From the NCBI RefSeq assembly GCF_021568315.1, contig NZ_JAKGSI010000001.1:434001-498000 (forward strand): 64,000 nt of DNA, given 5' to 3'. Shown one piece after another: positions 54,802 through 62,657 of this stretch. Positions within the stretch are counted from its first letter, which is position 1; each line of letters opens with the position of its first letter. The notes beneath the pieces were generated by a model. That model saw only the letters and a list, made by a program, of their open reading frames with translations, was not told the DNA's origin and made no database searches. The stretch comes from Corynebacterium uropygiale. Lineage in GTDB: Bacteria > Actinomycetota > Actinomycetes > Mycobacteriales > Mycobacteriaceae. The position numbers and the translations under genes were made by a program.

Positions 54802-56574
54802 CTAGGAGATCTCGAGGAGTACGGCGCCCTTCGTTACGGTGCTGCCTTCCTCGGCCTGGAGGCCCTTCACCGTGCCGGACTTGTGCGCCTTGACGGGGTT
54901 TTCCATCTTCATGGCTTCGAGGACCACGACGGTGTCGCCCTCGGCGACCTCGTCGCCGTCGCTCACCGGCACCTTGATGACCGTGCCCTGCATGGGCGCG
55001 GTGACGGCGTCGCCGGAGACGGCGGCCCCGGAGCCGGAGGAGCGACGACGCCTCGGGCGCTTCTTCTTCCCGCCGCCAGTGCCGAAGCCCTCGGGGAGGG
55101 CGACCTCGACGCGGCGGCCGTCGATCTCCACCACCACGCGCTCGCTGAGGACCGGGGTGCCGTCGTCCTCGGGGGCCTCGTCCTCGCCGGCATAGGGCTC
55201 CAGCGGGTTCTCCCAGGCCTCCTCGATCCACTTGGTGTAGACGTCGAAGCCGGACTCATCGCCGACGAAAGCCGGGTTCTCGACGATGTGGCGGTGGAAG
55301 GGGAGGACCGTCGGCATGCCCTCGACGATGTACTCGCCGAGCGCGCGGCGGGCCCGCTGGAGGGCCTGCTCGCGGTCCTCGCCGTAGACGATGAGCTTGG
55401 CAAGCATCGAGTCAAACTGCCCGCCGATGACGGAACCCTCCACGACGCCCGAATCCACGCGCACGCCGGGGCCCGAGGGCTCCACGTAGCGGGTGATCGT
55501 GCCGGGTGCGGGCATGAAGCCGGAGCCGGCATCCTCGCCGTTGATGCGGAACTCGAAGGCGTGGCCGCGCGGGGCGGGGTCCTCGGTGATGTGGAGCGGC
55601 TTGCCCTCGGCGATGCGGAACTGCTCGCGGACGAGGTCCAGCCCCGTGGTCGCCTCGGTGACGGGGTGCTCCACCTGGAGGCGCGTGTTCACCTCGAGGA
55701 AGGAAATGAGCCCATCGGAGCCCACGAGGTACTCGACGGTGCCTGCGCCGTAGTACCCGGCCTCGCGGCAGATCGCCTTGGCGGACTCGTGGAGCCGGGT
55801 GCGCTGCTCCTCGCTGAGGAAGGGGGCCGGGGCCTCCTCGACGAGCTTCTGGAAGCGCCGCTGCAGCGAGCAATCGCGGGTGCCCGCGACGATGACGTTC
55901 CCGTGCTGGTCGGCCAGCACCTGGCACTCGACGTGGCGGGCCTTATCGAGGTAGCGCTCGACGAAGCACTCGCCGCGGCCGAAGGCCGCCTGGGCCTCGC
56001 GGGTGGCGGACTCATAGAGGTCCTCGACCTCGTCGAGGGAGTAGGCCACCTTCATGCCGCGCCCGCCGCCGCCGAAGGCCGCCTTGATCGCGATGGGCAG
56101 CCCGTGCTCTTCCGCGAATGCCCGGACCTCGGCCGCGTCCTTGACGGGCTCCTTGGTTCCGGGGGCCATGGGGGCGTCGGCACGCAGCGCGATGTGGCGG
56201 GCCGTGACCTTGTCACCCAGGTCGCGGATGGACTGCGGCGAGGGGCCGATCCAGGTGAGGCCGGCGTCGATGACCGCCTGCGCGAAGTCGGCATTCTCCG
56301 AGAGGAAGCCGTAACCGGGGTGGATGGCGTCCGCCCCGGACTTCTTCGCCGCCTCGATGATCTTCTCGATGACTAGGTAGGACTCGGCGGAGGTCTGGCC
56401 GCCGAGGGCGAAGGCTTCATCGGCCAGGGTGACGAAAGGCGCCTGGGCGTCGGGCTCAGCGTAGACCGCGACGCTGGCGATGCCGGCGTCTCGCGCCGCG
56501 CGGATGACCCGCACTGCGATTTCGCCCCGGTTCGCGACCAGGACCTTCTTAATCTCCGTGGTTTCCGTTGGCAC
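54802..56574 (-). CDS. accBC: Acyl-CoA carboxylase alpha subunit (biotin carboxylase + BCCP)
   Basis: Biotin-carrying alpha subunit shared by acetyl- and propionyl-type acyl-CoA carboxylases, 590 residues. Biotin carboxylase domain 1-450 ([15 protein letters not shown] near 158, [14 protein letters not shown] near 286), a linker, a basic patch ([14 protein letters not shown] near 500), and a BCCP domain ending [18 protein letters not shown] with the biotinyl Lys. GTG 56574 is chosen because GGAGG lies nine bases upstream and the N-terminus [13 protein letters not shown] matches corynebacterial AccBC. Partners AccD and AccE are encoded 6-9 kb to the right. Confidence 0.96.
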   Translation of the reverse strand: MPTETTEIKKVLVANRGEIAVRVIRAARDAGIASVAVYAEPDAQAPFVTLADEAFALGGQTSAESYLVIEKIIEAAKKSGADAIHPGYGFLSENADFAQAVIDAGLTWIGPSPQSIRDLGDKVTARHIALRADAPMAPGTKEPVKDAAEVRAFAEEHGLPIAIKAAFGGGGRGMKVAYSLDEVEDLYESATREAQAAFGRGECFVERYLDKARHVECQVLADQHGNVIVAGTRDCSLQRRFQKLVEEAPAPFLSEEQRTRLHESAKAICREAGYYGAGTVEYLVGSDGLISFLEVNTRLQVEHPVTEATTGLDLVREQFRIAEGKPLHITEDPAPRGHAFEFRINGEDAGSGFMPAPGTITRYVEPSGPGVRVDSGVVEGSVIGGQFDSMLAKLIVYGEDREQALQRARRALGEYIVEGMPTVLPFHRHIVENPAFVGDESGFDVYTKWIEEAWENPLEPYAGEDEAPEDDGTPVLSERVVVEIDGRRVEVALPEGFGTGGGKKKRPRRRRSSGSGAAVSGDAVTAPMQGTVIKVPVSDGDEVAEGDTVVVLEAMKMENPVKAHKSGTVKGLQAEEGSTVTKGAVLLEIS

Positions 56575-56688
56575 TAAAGTGTCCCTCCTCGGAACAGCAT
56601 GTCTCGCGTGGTTCGTGCTCATCGTTGAGCGTCAAACGATTCCTCCACACGGTGATGTCGCGATGTTCGACGCTCCCTGTCCGAGTGA

Positions 56689-57588
56689 TCAGCTTAAACC
56701 CTCGGGGATCACGCCGGGCTCTTTACCCTGGGCGATAGGCATCCGCACCATGTTGCCCCACTCGGCCCAGGAGCCGTCGTAGTTGCGCACATTATCGAAC
56801 CCCAAGAGGTACTTGAGCACAAACCAGGTGTGCGCGGAGCGGTCGCCCAAGTGGCAATACACAATGGTCGGATCGCTGGGGTGCAGCCCCTCGTAGAGCT
56901 CCTCGAGGACCTCGCGACGGCGGAAGCGCCCCGTCGCGTCGACGGATCCACCCCAGGGGAAGCTCAGCGCGCTGGGGATATGCCCGTGCTGCTGGGCGGT
57001 GAAGGCGCTGTCCTCCGCGCGGCGGGCTTCTGCGCCCTCGTATTCTTCGGCGCTGCGGACATCAAGGAGCGGCTGGGTGCCGATCGCCTGGCGGACGTCG
57101 TCGACAAAAGCGCGCAGCGACGCATCCTGGCGCGGGATCACGGGGTAGTCGGTGGCGGGATAATCCGGGACGGCGAAGGAGGTGTCGCGCTCCTCGGCCA
57201 TCCAGGCGTCGCGCCCGCCGTCGAGGAGGCGGACGTCCTCATGGCCGTAGAGCTCGAGGATCCACAGAGTGAAGGCTGCCCACCAGTTGGAGTGGTCGCC
57301 ATACACGACGACGGTGTCATCGCGCGCGATCCCCTTCTCACTCATGATCCGGGCGAAAGTCTCCGGATCCACGATGTCCCGGTAGAGCGCGTTATTTAAT
57401 TCGCGACGCCAGTCGAGCCTCACGGCGCCGGGGATGTGCCCGATGTCGTAGAGAAGGGAGTCCTGGTCGGATTCCACGACCTTGAGGCCCGGGGTTCCTA
57501 AGCGTGCGGAGAGCCAGGAGGCAGACACGAGACGCTCGGGGTGAGCGAACTCGCGGAACTGCGGTGCCGGGTCAAAGGGGACTGCCAT
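56689..57588 (-). CDS. sseA: Thiosulfate sulfurtransferase (two-domain rhodanese, SseA-like)
   Basis: Tandem-domain rhodanese, 299 residues. The N-terminal domain (VSASWLSARLGTPGLKVVESD near residue 21, GHIPGAVRLDWRREL near 50) is non-catalytic, and the C-terminal one (QPLLDVRSAEEYEGAE near 172, HIPSALSFPWGGSVD near 203) carries the active loop YCHLGDRSAHTW near 244 with the persulfide Cys. ATG 57588 has GGAAAGG upstream. Gene order accBC-sseA is conserved in Corynebacteriales. Role: transfer of sulfane sulfur, perhaps sulfur supply or detoxification. Confidence 0.92.
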   Translation of the reverse strand: MAVPFDPAPQFREFAHPERLVSASWLSARLGTPGLKVVESDQDSLLYDIGHIPGAVRLDWRRELNNALYRDIVDPETFARIMSEKGIARDDTVVVYGDHSNWWAAFTLWILELYGHEDVRLLDGGRDAWMAEERDTSFAVPDYPATDYPVIPRQDASLRAFVDDVRQAIGTQPLLDVRSAEEYEGAEARRAEDSAFTAQQHGHIPSALSFPWGGSVDATGRFRRREVLEELYEGLHPSDPTIVYCHLGDRSAHTWFVLKYLLGFDNVRNYDGSWAEWGNMVRMPIAQGKEPGVIPEGLS

Positions 57589-57794
57589 TATCTGCGTGCC
57601 TTTCCTACGGATTCATCTATTGCCCCTATTAGCGTAGTGCGTTGAATAGTTTTCAGCATGCCCTCATGCGGGTGTGGCGTTCATTACTCCGACGGGCGCG
57701 GGGCGAAATGGATCCCATCTTTCCCTAGACTCGCAGGTGGAGGCCCGTATATGGGGCTAGTGCACCATCATTCTCACCCAGAAAGGCCAGAGTT

Positions 57795-58853
57795 ATGCAC
57801 AAGAGCATTGTCGTCTTCGAGGTTGAAGGCGGGTCGGACAAGTACTTCGATGGGCATCGCAAGGACACGATGCCCATCGTGCGCGCTATCCAGGAGGCCG
57901 GCTGGCACTCCGAGGTCGTCTACTACCGCCCCGAGTGGGCCGATGACCTCTTTGATTATGTGTCCTCTCACTTCGACGCCTACATCTCTCGCGTCAACCC
58001 GGGCAACATCCCCGGCGGAGAGAAGGGCTACTTTGACCTCCTCACCCGGCTGGCAGAGTCCGGCCTCGTCGGCATGTCCACGCCGGAAGAGATGATGGCT
58101 TACGGCGCCAAGGACGCCCTGGTGAAGCTCAACCAGACGGACCTCGTGCCCACCGACACGGCCGCATACTACGACGTGAAGTCCTTCCACGAGACCTTCC
58201 CGACTTCCCTCTCCTACGGGGAGCGCGTGCTCAAGCAGAACCGCGGCTCCACGGGCTCTGGCATCTGGCGCGTGCGCCTGGAGGATCAGGAGCTGGCGAA
58301 GAGCGTCGAGCCCGGGACTGCGCTGCCCCTCGACACGAAGCTGCGCTGCACCGAGGCGGTCGATAACCACACGGAGATCCGCGAGCTCGGCGAGTTCATG
58401 GACTTCTGCGATCAGTACATCATCGGTGATAACGGCATGCTCGTGGACATGCGTTTCATGCCGCGCATCGTGGAGGGCGAGATCCGCATCCTCCTCGTGG
58501 GGCCGCACCCGGTGTTCGTTGTCCACAAGAAGCCGGCCGAGGGCGGGGACAACTTCTCCGCGACGCTCTTCTCCGGCGCGAAGTACACCTATGACAAGCC
58601 GGAGTCCTGGCAGGAGCTCGTCGACATGTTCGCCGAGGCCCGGCCGGTGATTGCCGAGAAGCTGGGCGGAGACAACATCCCGCTCATCTGGACCGCGGAC
58701 TTCATGCTCGACACCGCCGAGGACGGCTCCGACACCTACGTGCTCGGTGAGATCAACTGCTCCTGCGTGGGCTTCACCTCGGAGCTCGACATGGGCATTC
58801 AGGAGCTCGTGGCGAAGGAGGCCATCGAGCGCGTCGAGAAGGCCGCCAGCTAG
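57795..58853 (+). CDS. Orphan ATP-grasp protein (Cj0069 family)
   Basis: A 352-residue protein of the family often named Cj0069, with the outline of an ATP-grasp ligase. Residues 120-170 hold a flexible ATP loop (VLKQNRGSTGSGIWRV), followed by a central domain and a metal-binding end, TADFMLDTAEDGSDTYVLGEINCSC (about 292-316), where Asp/Glu/Asn fit the Mg-binding DxxxE-N pattern. The first 100 residues look like a Rossmann-type pre-ATP-grasp domain. ATG 57795 follows GAAAGG at good spacing. Substrates are unknown; relatives include glutathione-synthetase-like peptide ligases. It stands alone on the plus strand in a conserved lipid/sulfur neighbourhood. Confidence 0.75.
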   Translation: MHKSIVVFEVEGGSDKYFDGHRKDTMPIVRAIQEAGWHSEVVYYRPEWADDLFDYVSSHFDAYISRVNPGNIPGGEKGYFDLLTRLAESGLVGMSTPEEMMAYGAKDALVKLNQTDLVPTDTAAYYDVKSFHETFPTSLSYGERVLKQNRGSTGSGIWRVRLEDQELAKSVEPGTALPLDTKLRCTEAVDNHTEIRELGEFMDFCDQYIIGDNGMLVDMRFMPRIVEGEIRILLVGPHPVFVVHKKPAEGGDNFSATLFSGAKYTYDKPESWQELVDMFAEARPVIAEKLGGDNIPLIWTADFMLDTAEDGSDTYVLGEINCSCVGFTSELDMGIQELVAKEAIERVEKAAS

Positions 58854-58913
58854 CGAGCAGCGGGCGCCGGTGGGCAGCGGCTCGCAGCAGCCCTAGGGCG
58901 CCTGGATGTGAGT

Positions 58914-58976
58914 ACGACGCGGCGCGGGCGCGTGAGACTAGCTTCAGTGAAGAATCTCACGCGCCCGCGCCGTCGT
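58914..58976. terminator. Very stable bidirectional hairpin between the ATP-grasp and DUF3151 genes
   Basis: A right arm of 22 bases (58955-58976) is complementary to the left arm (58914-58937) save for a two-base bulge; the arms include GGCGCGGGCGCGTGAGA and its complement. A mini-hairpin CTTC-AGT-GAAG fills the loop. It lies between convergent genes. Confidence 0.75.
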
Positions 58977-58986
58977 GATGTGCTAA

Positions 58987-59418
58987 CTAGGCCTCCGGGC
59001 TCTCGACCTCATCGAGCAAGGGAGCGACGGAGGACGGATCCGCGTCGGAGAGCATCTGCCGGCAGCGGTCATATTCCGCGGTCTCGCCGATGGCCCGGGC
59101 CGCCCGAGCCAGCGCGGCGATTGCGCGGAGCACACCCTGGTTCGGGGCGTGGGAATAGGGCACCGGGCCCCAGCCCTTCCACCCGTTGGCGCGGAGACGG
59201 TCCAGGCCACGGTGGTAACCAGTGCGCGCAAGGGCATAGGCGACGAGGCGGTCGTCGTCGTTCTCCGCGCTGCCGAGAGCATCTTCTGCGCGGGTGGCCC
59301 ACACGAGCGGGCTCTCCGGGTGGCTCAGGGCGGTGGAGTTCTCCCGGGGGTTGAGGTCCTGGGCCGGATCCTCGGGGAGATGGACGGGCGGCGGGGCGAG
59401 CATATCCTGAAATTCCAT
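58987..59418 (-). CDS. DUF3151 family protein
   Basis: Conserved actinobacterial protein of unknown function, 143 residues, resembling M. tuberculosis Rv0360c. Family core: AYALARTGYHRGLDRLRANGWKG near residues 65-87, then GPVPYSHAPNQGVLRAIAAL and ARAIGETAEYDRCRQMLSDADP. Mostly helical, soluble, with a TPR-like feel. ATG 59418 is preceded, seven bases upstream, by TAGAGT (minus strand, 59426-59431), so it is probably leaderless; an upstream ATG at 59448 would lie before that promoter. Confidence 0.85.
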   Translation of the reverse strand: MEFQDMLAPPPVHLPEDPAQDLNPRENSTALSHPESPLVWATRAEDALGSAENDDDRLVAYALARTGYHRGLDRLRANGWKGWGPVPYSHAPNQGVLRAIAALARAARAIGETAEYDRCRQMLSDADPSSVAPLLDEVESPEA

Positions 59419-59541
59419 GCGACCCACTCTAAGCGATAGGTGAGACATAGGGAGGGCAGCGAGAGCTAACTCGGTTCATGTCCGGCCCCTGTGATAGGAA
59501 TATCTGGGTATCACAGTCTGGGTGAATGAAGGTTTGTAGAG

Positions 59542-61704
59542 GTGGAGACGCAGCTCAAGGAGAAGTACAGGTACGACTTGGATGGCCTTCGGGGGATCGC
59601 CATCGGCTTTGTCGTCCTCTTCCACGTCTTCGTCGGGCGGGTGTCCGGCGGTGTGGATGTCTTTCTTCTCCTCTCTGGCTACTTCTTCCTCGGCTCGCAG
59701 TTGCGCTACGCGGCGCGGCGCGACGCCACGCTGAACCCCTGGTGGCCGATCTGGCGGATGATGCGCCGGCTCGTGCCGGCGCTCGTGCTCGTCGTGGTGG
59801 TGTGCGCGCTGCTCGTCATCCTCCTGCTGCCGGACCTGCGCCGCGTGGACCTTGCCTGGCAGCTCATGGCGAGCATCCTCTACTACCAGAACTGGGAGCT
59901 CGCGAGCCAGGAGGCCGGCTACCAGGCCGCGTCCTGGGGGATTAGCCCGCTCCAGCACCTCTGGTCCATGTCGGTGCAAGGGCAGTTCTATGTTCTGGGC
60001 ATTCTCTTCGCGTTGGGCTGCGGGTGGTCCCTGCGGATCCAGCGGCGTCGCCTCCAGCGCAAGCGCGGCAAGGAGGGCGGCCCCGAGCGGCCCACCTCCT
60101 CGATCCAGACGATCGCCCTGCCGGTGCTCATCGTCGCGACGATCGCCTCCTTCGCCTATGCCGCCTACCTGCACCCCGTTGACCAGCAGCTCAACTACTA
60201 CTCGACGTGGTCGCGGATGTGGGAGCTCACCCTCGGCGCGGTGATCGCGCTCATTGCGCCGAAGATCACCCTCAACCGGCACCTGCGCTCCGCGATGGCC
60301 ATCGTGGGCATCATCATGGTCATCACGACGGGGCTTCTCTTCGACGGCGCCCAGGTCTTCCCCGGGCCGGGCACCCTCTACCCGCTGGGTGGTGCGGTGC
60401 TCGTCATCCTGGGCGGCGGCCCGGCGTCGACGTTCCTCGCGAGCCGCTTCATGCGCTGGCTCGGTGAGATCGCCTACCCGCTCTACCTGTGGCACTGGCC
60501 GCTGCTCATCATCTCGCTGGCCTACCTGCAGATGAAGGAGGCGCCGGTGTGGCTGGGCATCGTGGTCATCCTGGTCTCGCTGCTGCTGGCTGACCTCACC
60601 CACCGCTTCGTCGAGCGCCCGCTGCGCCAGCACGCCGCCCGGCCCACGCGCGGGGAGGGGCGCGTCCGCGAGGCCTGGTGGAGGGCGCACGCCCTGCGGC
60701 CCTCCCGCGGCAGGGCCGCCGCCGGCATCATGGTGACGCTGCTGGCGGTGGCGTGCGTCGCGCTGCCTCCCGTGTGGGCGAAGCAGGTGAAGGCCATAAA
60801 CGCGAACCGCCTGGACCCCGAGGTCTACCCGGGTGCCATGGTCCTCCGCGGCTACCGGGCGCCCGATGTGCCCGTCGCTCCCGACCCCTACGTGCTGCCG
60901 GACTCCCTCTCCATGTTCTGGAATGCCCGGTGCATGTCGCAGAAGGGCTCGGACCCCACGCACCTGCCGCCGGACGATCACGGCGGAATCGAGGCGGGGA
61001 ACTGCGTCTTTGGGGACAGGGACTCCGACGTCACCGTGTTCCTCACCGGCGGCTCCCACGCCGACCAGTGGGGTGCCGCGCTGGACCTGTTGGGCAAGCA
61101 GCACCACTTCCGGGTGATCCCCTTCGTCCGCCAGTCCTGCCCCTCCTTCGTCCACGACTATGAGGGCGCGTTCTCCGAGAACTGCCAGACCTTCAACGAC
61201 ACGGTCCGTGACCGCATCATCAAGGATGAGCCGGACCTCGTCATCTCCAACTCCACCCGGCCGATGTACGAGGTGGGGCAGAAGCAGGACAGCGTCCCGC
61301 GCGGCTACGTGGAGTTCTGGGACTTCCTCAAGGACCTCGGCATCCCCTTCGTGGGACTTCGGGATAACCCGTGGTTCTTCTGGCCCGACGGGACGGACAA
61401 GTACCCCTCCTTCTGCGCGGTGGAGGAAGAGGACACGAGCCAGTGCGGCGTGTCCGCCGAGGTGCCCTATGGCACCGGCGAGGACCCGGCCAAGCAGAAG
61501 CTCCTCGACCGCGGCATGATTCCGGTGGACACCCGCCCGTGGTTCTGCCCGGATGATTGGTGCAGCCCGGACATCGGAAACATCTGGGTATACCGGGACT
61601 CCCACCACATTTCCGACGACTACTCGCGCAGCCTCGCCCCGCTCCTGTGGAACGCCATGGAGCCGCTGATGGACGCCATCCACGAGAAGCACCGCGAGCG
61701 CTAA
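59542..61704 (+). CDS. OafA/YrhL-like membrane acyltransferase with SGNH domain
   Basis: Envelope O-acyltransferase, 720 residues. N-terminal acyltransferase-3 membrane domain (about 10-380, ten helices; DLDGLRGIAIGFVVLFHVF with the catalytic His near residue 27, and WSMSVQGQFYVLG near 140), then an extracytoplasmic SGNH/hydrolase-like domain from about 420. There the nucleophile block reads TGGSHADQW with Ser504, where most members have GDSH, and the terminal catalytic pair is RDSHH (Asp686, His688). It likely acylates a cell-wall polysaccharide or glycolipid; the acceptor is unknown. GTG 59542 has GAAGG nine bases upstream. Confidence 0.87.
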   Translation: METQLKEKYRYDLDGLRGIAIGFVVLFHVFVGRVSGGVDVFLLLSGYFFLGSQLRYAARRDATLNPWWPIWRMMRRLVPALVLVVVVCALLVILLLPDLRRVDLAWQLMASILYYQNWELASQEAGYQAASWGISPLQHLWSMSVQGQFYVLGILFALGCGWSLRIQRRRLQRKRGKEGGPERPTSSIQTIALPVLIVATIASFAYAAYLHPVDQQLNYYSTWSRMWELTLGAVIALIAPKITLNRHLRSAMAIVGIIMVITTGLLFDGAQVFPGPGTLYPLGGAVLVILGGGPASTFLASRFMRWLGEIAYPLYLWHWPLLIISLAYLQMKEAPVWLGIVVILVSLLLADLTHRFVERPLRQHAARPTRGEGRVREAWWRAHALRPSRGRAAAGIMVTLLAVACVALPPVWAKQVKAINANRLDPEVYPGAMVLRGYRAPDVPVAPDPYVLPDSLSMFWNARCMSQKGSDPTHLPPDDHGGIEAGNCVFGDRDSDVTVFLTGGSHADQWGAALDLLGKQHHFRVIPFVRQSCPSFVHDYEGAFSENCQTFNDTVRDRIIKDEPDLVISNSTRPMYEVGQKQDSVPRGYVEFWDFLKDLGIPFVGLRDNPWFFWPDGTDKYPSFCAVEEEDTSQCGVSAEVPYGTGEDPAKQKLLDRGMIPVDTRPWFCPDDWCSPDIGNIWVYRDSHHISDDYSRSLAPLLWNAMEPLMDAIHEKHRER

Positions 61705-61717
61705 AGCGGGGAGCCAG

Positions 61718-61735
61718 GCGCCCGGGGGCGGGCGC
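61718..61735. terminator. Short hairpin between the acyltransferase gene and maf
   Basis: GCGCCC-GGGGGC-GGGCGC, a 6-bp stem with a six-base loop between convergent genes. Modest support. Confidence 0.45.
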
Positions 61736-61756
61736 GGCCGTTAGTGCGCGCGGGCT

Positions 61757-62404
61757 TTAGTCCGTGGACGCGAGATTCCAGAAGGGGTGGACGTCGAGCC
61801 CCATCTCATAGAGGGCGGCGCGCACGGTGGGCAGGGAGAGCCCGATGACGTTGGAGGGATCGCCCTCGATGCGGTCCACGAACCAGCCGCCCAGCGCCTC
61901 GAGGGTGAAGGCGCCGGCGCACTCGAGGGGCTCCCCGGTGCGGGCGTAAGCGAGGATGTCCTCCTCGTGGGCCTGAGCGAAGCGCAGCCGCGTCCGCGCG
62001 ACCCTCTCGATGACGGCGCGGCCATCGCCGCCCGCGCGGCCCTCGCGCCCCTCGCCGCCAGGTCCGCCGATGCAGTGGGCGGTGAGGAGCTCGGCCTCGC
62101 GCCCCGCCTGCTGGCGCCAGCGCTGGACGGTGGCCTCCACGGTGTGGGGCTTGCCCATGAGCTCCCCGTCGATGAGGAGCATGGAATCGCAGGCGATGAC
62201 GACGTCCTCGGGATAGGAGGCGGCCACGGCTTGGCTCTTCGCCCGGGCGAGCGCGGCCACCACGTCCTCGGGGGCCGCGTCGGGGCCGCAGGCGGCGCGG
62301 ATGGCGTCCTCGTCGACGTCCGCCGGATGCACGAGGGGCTCCACCCCGGCCCCGCGCAGGATCGCGCGACGCGAGGGGGAGCCCGAAGCGAGAACGAGGC
62401 GCAT
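61757..62404 (-). CDS. maf: Maf-family nucleoside triphosphate pyrophosphatase
   Basis: House-cleaning pyrophosphatase of the Maf/YhdE family that hydrolyses non-canonical or canonical NTPs. 215 residues. Substrate-site motifs: LASGSPSRRAIL at 5-16, ACDSMLLIDGELMGKP at 71-86 with the catalytic Asp, and EALGGWFVDRIEGDPSNVIGL near 170-190. Residues 113-129 are an unusual Gly/Arg-rich insert (GGPGGEGREGRAGGDGR). ATG 62404 shares a base with the accE stop (TGATG), so it is coupled to accD-accE. Confidence 0.92.
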   Translation of the reverse strand: MRLVLASGSPSRRAILRGAGVEPLVHPADVDEDAIRAACGPDAAPEDVVAALARAKSQAVAASYPEDVVIACDSMLLIDGELMGKPHTVEATVQRWRQQAGREAELLTAHCIGGPGGEGREGRAGGDGRAVIERVARTRLRFAQAHEEDILAYARTGEPLECAGAFTLEALGGWFVDRIEGDPSNVIGLSLPTVRAALYEMGLDVHPFWNLASTD

Positions 62405-62622
62405 CAGCGAAGCGCCGCCGTGTTGAATGCGGCCGGGTTGAAGCGCCCGTGCCGCTCGAGGCGCTCGTCGAGGCAGCCCCAGAGGTTCTGCTCGGCGGAG
62501 CGGTTGTTCTTGGCGCGCAGCGCGGCCTCGTTCATCTTCTGCGTGATGACCGCGGTGAGCGCGGCGACCTCCGTGTCGGAGGGGTTGCCCTTGATGATGC
62601 GGAAGAGGGGGGCGTCACTCAT
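62404..62622 (-). CDS. accE: Acyl-CoA carboxylase epsilon subunit
   Basis: Small accessory subunit (72 residues) that stabilises and stimulates the actinobacterial alpha/beta acyl-CoA carboxylase. The core FRIIKGNPSDTEVAALTAVI is the typical AccE opening, after which comes a charged helix. ATG 62622 is weakly supported by AAGGAAAG upstream at slightly long spacing. It lies 35 bp after accD and overlaps maf by one base. Confidence 0.88.
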   Translation of the reverse strand: MSDAPLFRIIKGNPSDTEVAALTAVITQKMNEAALRAKNNRSAEQNLWGCLDERLERHGRFNPAAFNTAALR

Positions 62623-62657
62623 AGAGATGCTTTCCTTGGATTGCGCTGGGTAGGGGC

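Noticed and set aside
57650..57790. Possible tRNA or structured RNA upstream of the ATP-grasp gene
   Set aside because: Only a small GCCC/GGGC hairpin is present. No acceptor, anticodon or T-arm pattern could be built.
59476..61692. Open frame of about 740 codons antisense to the acyltransferase gene
   Set aside because: Asp/His/Arg/Glu-rich mirror of a membrane protein, with no motifs.
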